Below, piece after piece: positions 59,756 to 64,000 of a DNA stretch of 64,000 bases. The DNA is from Sphingomonas kyeonggiensis (GTDB lineage Bacteria > Pseudomonadota > Alphaproteobacteria > Sphingomonadales > Sphingomonadaceae). A model generated the notes under the pieces. That model saw only the letters and a list, made by a program, of their open reading frames with translations, did no database searches and had not been told where the DNA came from. Location: positions 682,001 to 746,000 of the forward strand of contig NZ_JACIEH010000003.1 of NCBI RefSeq assembly GCF_014196745.1, written 5' to 3'. Both the position numbers and the translations under genes were made by a program. The first letter of the stretch is position 1; each line of letters opens with the position of its first letter.

Positions 59756-60544
59756 TCAGGCCGCGTCGAAGGCGAGCGTATAGGTATAGCTGCGATAGGG
59801 CGTCGCCGATCCGGCCGGCGCCTCGGTGCGGTGGCGCACCAGGATCAGATAGAGGCCGGCATCGCTCGGCTTGAGCGCGAAATTGCCCTGCGAATCGGAT
59901 TTCGCGGTGCCGACGATCTTCTTGCCGTCGTAATTGCCGGTGGCGCGGAACAGCGTGACTTCGGTGTCCGCCAGCGGCTTGCCGTCGAAGAGCAGCTTGA
60001 ACCGGGCCTCGCTGCCCGAGGCGATCTCGCTCGGATGGGTGATCGCCTGCACTTCCAGCGCGGTGCCGATCGGCTTGAGCACGCCGCTGTTCGCCGCGCC
60101 GCGGGTGACATAGGCTTCGGCCAGCGTGGTACTCTGCACCGCCACTTCGCGGGCGCCGGCGGGCGGCGCGCCATCCTCGCCGGCGATGATCCACTTGCCG
60201 CCGACCGAATACATCTTGCCCAGGCGGCCCAGCCGCTGGCCGGTGCTCAGGCGATAGGTGCCTTCGGCCGACAGGTCCGCCTCGAAGATGGTCAGGTCGC
60301 GCAGATAGGTCGGCTTGCCGACTTCGCCCCGGGTGCCGTCCGGCCGGATGAAGTGGAAGGGCGCGTCCTTCATGCCGATCTCGGGCACGAAGGCATCCTC
60401 GCCGAATGCCGAGGTGACGGTGACATGGTCGCCCTTGCCCACGTCGAACAGGGTGGGGAGCAGATAGGGCATGTGCGCCCGGGCGGCGCTGCCCAGCGCG
60501 ATCGCGCCGAGCGCACCCAGCAGGATCAGTTTCGGAAATCGCAT
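59756..60544 (-). CDS. DUF4198 family periplasmic protein
   Basis: A 262-residue exported protein. Signal peptide 1-23 (ending SAARA) leaves a mature N-terminus HMPYLLPTLF, the metal-binding-looking start seen in this family. Two Ig-like beta domains follow (carboxypeptidase-regulatory type; FKLLFDGKPLADTEVTLFRA). Related proteins occur near nickel or cobalt uptake genes, but no transporter or TonB receptor is adjacent here. Confidence 0.88.
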   Translation of the reverse strand: MRFPKLILLGALGAIALGSAARAHMPYLLPTLFDVGKGDHVTVTSAFGEDAFVPEIGMKDAPFHFIRPDGTRGEVGKPTYLRDLTIFEADLSAEGTYRLSTGQRLGRLGKMYSVGGKWIIAGEDGAPPAGAREVAVQSTTLAEAYVTRGAANSGVLKPIGTALEVQAITHPSEIASGSEARFKLLFDGKPLADTEVTLFRATGNYDGKKIVGTAKSDSQGNFALKPSDAGLYLILVRHRTEAPAGSATPYRSYTYTLAFDAA

Positions 60545-60656
60545 GATCGGCCCTCAATGGAAGTGTGCGTCGATCGATTATTGCGATTCACTATCAATCT
60601 CAAGTGAAGATCGAAAAGGGGCGGCCATCCTTTCCAAAGGGCCGCCCCGGAACCGG

Positions 60657-61082
60657 TCATTTGCCGGCGGCGACTTCCATGCGCCGCGATTCGGCGGATC
60701 CTTCATCGAGGAACACATAGAGTGCGGCGATCCTGCCATCGCGGACGAGGATGAAGTCCCAGCCCGTATAGGCCGGCGCCTCGCCCCTCGGTCCCGATCC
60801 CCAGCCGAGACGGCCGGCATTGTGGAGCATCTGCGGATTGCCTGGTGCATAGGCGAAGTCGGGGTGCATTGCCCGCAGCGTGCCGGCGAATTCGGCGATC
60901 GCCGCATGGCCGGTGACCGGCCCGGTCGGCGCATAGAGCACGCCGTCCTCGGCCCAGAGTTGTTCGATCGCCGCGCGACGGCGTGCGGCATCGTTTTCGC
61001 CGAACACCTCCTCGAGATTGCGCAGCAGCAGCTCGCGGATACGGTCGGCGGGTTCGCTGTCCGGTACCATCTTGTCCTCCAT
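60657..61082 (-). CDS. SnoaL/NTF2-like protein
   Basis: A 141-residue NTF2-fold protein: RIRELLLRNLEEVFGENDAA then LWAEDGVLYAPTGPVTGHAA, and FILVRDGRIAALYVFLDEG at the end. Such domains form small cavities that bind steroids or polyketides, or serve as isomerases. ATG 61082 is used; an ATG at 61070 is also possible. It follows the SDR gene by 42 bases on the same strand, so they may share a transcript under the divergent LysR regulator. Confidence 0.85.
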   Translation of the reverse strand: MEDKMVPDSEPADRIRELLLRNLEEVFGENDAARRRAAIEQLWAEDGVLYAPTGPVTGHAAIAEFAGTLRAMHPDFAYAPGNPQMLHNAGRLGWGSGPRGEAPAYTGWDFILVRDGRIAALYVFLDEGSAESRRMEVAAGK

Positions 61083-61124
61083 GAACAGGGGTAACCCCGG
61101 GGCGAGACCCCGGGGGAGCCATCG

Positions 61125-61877
61125 TCAGATCTGGGCCTGGCCGCCATCGACGAACAGCTCGACGCCGTTGACGAAGCTGGCATCGTCCGAGGCGAGGAAC
61201 AGCACCGCCTTGGCGATCTCCTCGGGCTGGCCGACGCGGCCGGCCGGGATCAGGCTCGCCAGATAGTCCTTGGTGCCTTCGGCCTGTTCGCCGCCGCCGA
61301 ACAGCTCGTTCAGGCCCGCCGTGTCGGTGACGCCCGGGCTGACGGCGTTGACGCGGATGTGGCGGTCCTTGAGGTCGAGGATCCAGTTGCGCGCGAAGTT
61401 GCGGATCGCGGCCTTGGTCGCCGAATAGACACTGAACGCCGGCGTGCCCGAGATGCTGGTGGTCGAGCTGGTCAGGATCACCGAGGCGCCGTCCTTGAGC
61501 AGCGGCAGCGCCTTCTGCACGGTGAACAGTACGCCCTTCACATTGGTGGCGAAGGTCTTCTCGTAATGCTCCTCGCTGATCGCGCCCAGCGGGGCCATCT
61601 CGCCGCCGCCGGCATTGGCGAAGAGCACGTCGATCTGGGCATGGCGCTGCTGGACCGCGTCATAGAGCCGGTCGATGTCGCCAAGCTGCGACATGTCGCC
61701 GCGCACGCCGGTCACCCGGCCGCCGATCGCCTTCACCGCGGCATCGAGCGCGTCCTGACGGCGGCCGGTGATGAACACCGACGCGCCTTCGGCCACGAAT
61801 GCCTTTGCCGTGGCCAGGCCGATGCCGCTCGTGCCGCCGGTCACCACCACCACCTTGTCCTGGAACTTGTTCGCCAT
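61125..61877 (-). CDS. Short-chain dehydrogenase/reductase
   Basis: A 250-residue NAD(P)-dependent oxidoreductase. Cofactor motif VVVTGGTSGIGLATAKAF (TGxxxGIG), ANAGGGEMAPL, catalytic Ser in TSSTTSISGTPAFSVYSATK with Tyr-x-x-x-Lys, and the C-terminal NGVELFVDGGQAQI. ATG 61877 is preferred over a longer frame. Divergent from a LysR regulator, the classic arrangement for regulation. Substrate unknown. Confidence 0.94.
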   Translation of the reverse strand: MANKFQDKVVVVTGGTSGIGLATAKAFVAEGASVFITGRRQDALDAAVKAIGGRVTGVRGDMSQLGDIDRLYDAVQQRHAQIDVLFANAGGGEMAPLGAISEEHYEKTFATNVKGVLFTVQKALPLLKDGASVILTSSTTSISGTPAFSVYSATKAAIRNFARNWILDLKDRHIRVNAVSPGVTDTAGLNELFGGGEQAEGTKDYLASLIPAGRVGQPEEIAKAVLFLASDDASFVNGVELFVDGGQAQI

Positions 61878-61988
61878 CGTCTGTCTCCTTGGGGTCTCCG
61901 GCAAAGCGCCGTTGCCCGCTTAGATGCAGCGTGAACGATGATGCGTGTAGTCGGCGAATATGGCACTTAGCGTTCTATTGGAGGAACG

Positions 61989-62906
61989 ATGATGCGGGTG
62001 GATCTCAACGACTATGCCTATTTCGCCGAGGTCGTCGCGCATGGCGGGTTCGCCGCGGCGGGGCGGGCACTGCGCGAACCCAAGTCGAAGCTCAGCCGCC
62101 GCATCGCCGGATTGGAGGAGCGGCTGGGGCTCCGCCTGATCGAGCGGTCGAGCCGGCGCTTCCGCGTCACCGATACCGGCCAGGCTTTCTACGAGCGCTG
62201 TCGCGCGATCCTGGCCGAGGCGGAACAGGCCGAGGCGCTGGTGATGCAGGCCCAGGCCGAGCCGCATGGCCGGATCCGCTTCAGTTGCCCCACCGGCATG
62301 CTCGAGCCGATCGCCGGGCTGATCTCGTCCTTCCTCCTGCGCTATCCCAAGGTCCGCCTGCAGCTGGTCGCGACCGATCGCCCGGTCGACCTGATCGCCG
62401 AGCGCGTCGACCTCGCGCTAAGGGTCCGCGCCAGCCTCACCAGCGATGCGGCGCTGACGATGCGCTCGCTCGGCAAGTCGACCCGCATCGTCGTCGCCAG
62501 CCCGCAGCTGGCCAACCGGATCGAGACGATCGAACAGCTCGCCCAGGTGCCGGCGCTCGCGACCAGCGACGCGGCGGACGATCTCGAATGGCATCTCGAG
62601 ACGGAGGCGGGGCGCAAGCATGTGCTGCGGGTCGAGCCCCGGCTGGGCTGCGAGGACATGGCGAGCGTCCGCAATGCCGCGATCGACGGGCTGGGCGTCG
62701 CGATCCTGCCCGATCATGTCTGCTTCGAAGCGCTAAGGGCGGGCCGGCTGGTCCGCGTGCTGCCCGAGTGGCGCGGGGTGCAGGGGATCGTGCACCTGGT
62801 CTTCACCACCCGCCGCGGCCTGCCGCCCGCCGTGCGTGCGCTGATCGATCACCTGGCGACCGGCTTCCCGCGCGATCTGGTGATGCCGCTTCGCCCTCTC
62901 CCATGA
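61989..62906 (+). CDS. LysR family transcriptional regulator
   Basis: A 305-residue regulator. N-terminal winged HTH (DLNDYAYFAEVVAHGGFAAA, then SKLSRRIAGLEERLGLRLI) and an effector domain of the DsdC/AaeR-like periplasmic-binding fold. AaeR-type regulators often control divergent SDR or quinone-related genes. Two ATGs (61989 and 61992) follow a GGAGGA. No clear T-N11-A palindrome stands out in the 111-base gap. A hairpin begins in its last codons. Confidence 0.92.
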   Translation: MMRVDLNDYAYFAEVVAHGGFAAAGRALREPKSKLSRRIAGLEERLGLRLIERSSRRFRVTDTGQAFYERCRAILAEAEQAEALVMQAQAEPHGRIRFSCPTGMLEPIAGLISSFLLRYPKVRLQLVATDRPVDLIAERVDLALRVRASLTSDAALTMRSLGKSTRIVVASPQLANRIETIEQLAQVPALATSDAADDLEWHLETEAGRKHVLRVEPRLGCEDMASVRNAAIDGLGVAILPDHVCFEALRAGRLVRVLPEWRGVQGIVHLVFTTRRGLPPAVRALIDHLATGFPRDLVMPLRPLP

Positions 62907-62922
62907 TGGAGAGAGGGCGAAG
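62889..62922 (+). terminator. Hairpin at the LysR gene end
   Basis: CTTCGCCCTCTC (62889-62900) pairs perfectly with GAGAGGGCGAAG (62911-62922); the stop codon lies in the ten-base loop. No T tract follows, so termination would need Rho or the stem only stabilises the transcript. Confidence 0.5.
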
Positions 62923-63657
62923 ATGCCGGCCCCCCATGAAGAGCGCGAGAAAGGCCGTAAATGGTCAATATGGGCGCAGCTTGGCTACCAACGCGCAACT
63001 CGCCCGCCCCAGTTGCAATGCATCTAAGGGGGCAAGGGATTTCCCGGTCAATCAGCATCGTCGGAGGCCGCGTCGAGCAGATGGTCGATTATCTTCGCCT
63101 TTGTGAGCAAAATGGATGGGTGCGGTATGAGACCGGCCACGATTAACTTGGGGAATGCTGCATAAGGGAGCGTCGGCCCGGTTCTTCTGACCGCATTCTG
63201 GTGGCAAGCGTGCGCATGCTGCTTTGCAGGGCGCAAGTTGCGCGACGACAGCGCCGATCCGACCAAGGTCGTATTCACGAAGCCGCTCCCGAATTTGCGA
63301 ATTTAGAACCGCATTGGTGCTTCATCGGAGCGGCATTGCGCGAGGGCGACACGATGAAACCAAAATGGCGCTACCGTCGAGAAATGCCATAATACCGAAA
63401 CAATCTGCTGCTCTTCTCAAGTAGTTGAAATGAAATTATGAGCGCTTTTCGGATAATACCTTCACGACTTTGAAGTGTGTCGCGATTTTTACAATATAGA
63501 TACGCGGCTATCGGCAGAGTTTTGAAGAACTGCTGCATATTTCTGAATATAATTGCGTTTATTTGGTAGGGGGCTTGGTTATTTCCGGGCCCTGACGATG
63601 ATTCGTGCAAGTATTATTCTGAGATCACTGTTCTGTATCAACCGGACTGGGGGCTTT
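62907..63657. other. AT-richer 750-base stretch with no firm gene
   Basis: From about 63300 to 63650 the sequence is plainly richer in A and T than the rest of the window. Short frames exist on both strands but none has a strong ribosome site plus a recognisable protein. The best is 62961-63146. The region directly upstream of the YD-repeat gene probably holds its promoter (for example TATAAT-like runs near 63545), though no clear -35/-10 pair can be chosen. Confidence 0.6.
62961..63146 (+). CDS. Doubtful 61-residue protein or gene remnant
   Basis: The frame begins MVNMGAAWLPTRNSP and ends MVDYLRLCEQNGWVRYETGHD, an end that looks like a helix and wing of a small regulator. AAAGG lies about seven bases upstream. 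The middle is proline/serine mixed and unconvincing. It may be a degraded gene fragment near a transfer boundary. Low confidence. Confidence 0.2.
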   Translation: MVNMGAAWLPTRNSPAPVAMHLRGQGISRSISIVGGRVEQMVDYLRLCEQNGWVRYETGHD

Positions 63658-64000
63658 ATGCGATTTGGATTGCTTGCCTGTGCGAGCACGTTGGCGATCG
63701 CGTTTTCGTCGCTGCCGGCGTCGGCTCAGGAAACCGCAACCTATCAATATGATGCGCTGGGGCGGCTCATCGCGACTTCGGTCTCGGGCGGCCCCAATAA
63801 CGGCGTCGCTTCTTCCTATGCGCTGGACGCGGCGGGCAACCGTACCCAGGTCGTGGTGACCGGCGCTCCGGCGTCTACGCCCACACCCACACCCACACCC
63901 ACCCCCGGCGGACTGGTCGCGAATGCGGACGTCGCGACCTTCACTACCACCGAGGTGTGCGGCGGCATCTATTATGACGTGCGGACGAACGATACCGATT
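63658..64000 (+). CDS. YD-repeat (RHS-like) secreted protein, 5' part only
   Basis: The frame starts at ATG 63658, has a signal peptide (MRFGLLACASTLAIAFSS, ending PASAQ), then a YD repeat YQYDALGRLIATSVSGGP and a second unit YALDAAGNRTQVVV, a threonine-proline linker (five TP units, 63868-63900), and the beginning of a further domain (ANADVATFTTTEVCGGIYYD, where cadherin/Ig-like tandem domains often use this start). It runs off the window without a stop, so total length is unknown. YD repeats form beta-shells in RHS/polymorphic toxins, or act as surface adhesins. A following toxin cannot be seen. Confidence 0.8.
   Translation, partial: MRFGLLACASTLAIAFSSLPASAQETATYQYDALGRLIATSVSGGPNNGVASSYALDAAGNRTQVVVTGAPASTPTPTPTPTPGGLVANADVATFTTTEVCGGIYYDVRTNDTD

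Noticed and set aside
61799..63106. A 435-codon frame over the LysR gene
   Set aside because: Out-of-frame shadow of the LysR gene with no recognisable domain; the correct frame carries the HTH.
63371..63610. 79-codon minus-strand frame in the AT-rich tract
   Set aside because: Needs a TTG start without a ribosome site; likely a chance frame in AT-rich DNA.
63868..63900. CCCACA tandem repeat as a CRISPR or phase-variable tract
   Set aside because: It is a short in-frame Thr-Pro codon repeat inside a protein linker; no spacers. Slippage is possible but would shift by six bases and stay in frame.

Overview
The window reads as chromosomal DNA from a high-GC alphaproteobacterium of the Sphingomonadaceae, most likely Sphingomonas or a close relative. 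Support comes from the gapR gene, the linked ruvC/ruvA/ruvB–ybgC–tolQRAB–pal block, a short bL36 protein, an alphaproteobacterial-type SOS box (GAAC-N7-GAAC), and two families of GC-rich intergenic inverted repeats. Genes are dense, often overlap by 1-4 bases (ATGA, GTGA, TGATG), and many convergent pairs share stop-codon bases. The assignment is made from protein and motif recognition only; no search was run. No tRNA, rRNA, CRISPR array, insertion sequence or prophage was recognised.

Layout. 0-5 kb: purEK, gpmA with a lipoprotein, a dienelactone hydrolase-type protein and a FUSC transporter. 5-13 kb: an orphan sigma-70-like protein, a secreted TonB-C-like protein, a GNAT enzyme, an M14 carboxypeptidase with a DUF4136 lipoprotein, rpmJ (too short for most ORF finders), a HAD hydrolase and pyruvate kinase. 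12-24.6 kb: DUF1244 and GDSL proteins, gapR, yebC, ruvC, ruvA and ruvB (with five unrelated genes interleaved), then ybgC-tolQRAB-pal ending in a strong terminator. 24.6-33.6 kb: a serine hydrolase divergent from an SPFH/Arc/small-membrane-protein operon, an S1/P1 nuclease with an acyltransferase, ispG, a DMT exporter, a second GNAT and a TfoX-N protein. 33.6-44 kb: DUF1345, ppa, M61 aminopeptidase, ICMT-like enzyme, rsmE, an EF-hand protein, ubiA, pmbA and cysQ. 44-54.5 kb: methyltransferase/Rrf2 pair, a TelA operon, an FMN reductase, typA, a metzincin-like protein with a lipoprotein, a GDSL esterase and an SOS-box-preceded HTH protein. 54.5-64 kb: ppc, an L,D-transpeptidase, an MpaB-type oxygenase, RlpA, DUF4198, an SDR/LysR pair, and after a 750-base AT-richer gap the 5' end of a YD-repeat secreted protein that runs off the window.

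Together this is mainly core metabolism, DNA repair and envelope maintenance. The parts most worth a second look are the SPFH–Arc–33 aa–86 aa operon with nested palindromes at its promoter, the SOS-box-linked terminase-small-subunit-like protein, the putative leaderless metzincin operon, the repeat element that supplies ruvC with a Shine-Dalgarno sequence inside a hairpin, and the YD-repeat gene at the right edge.
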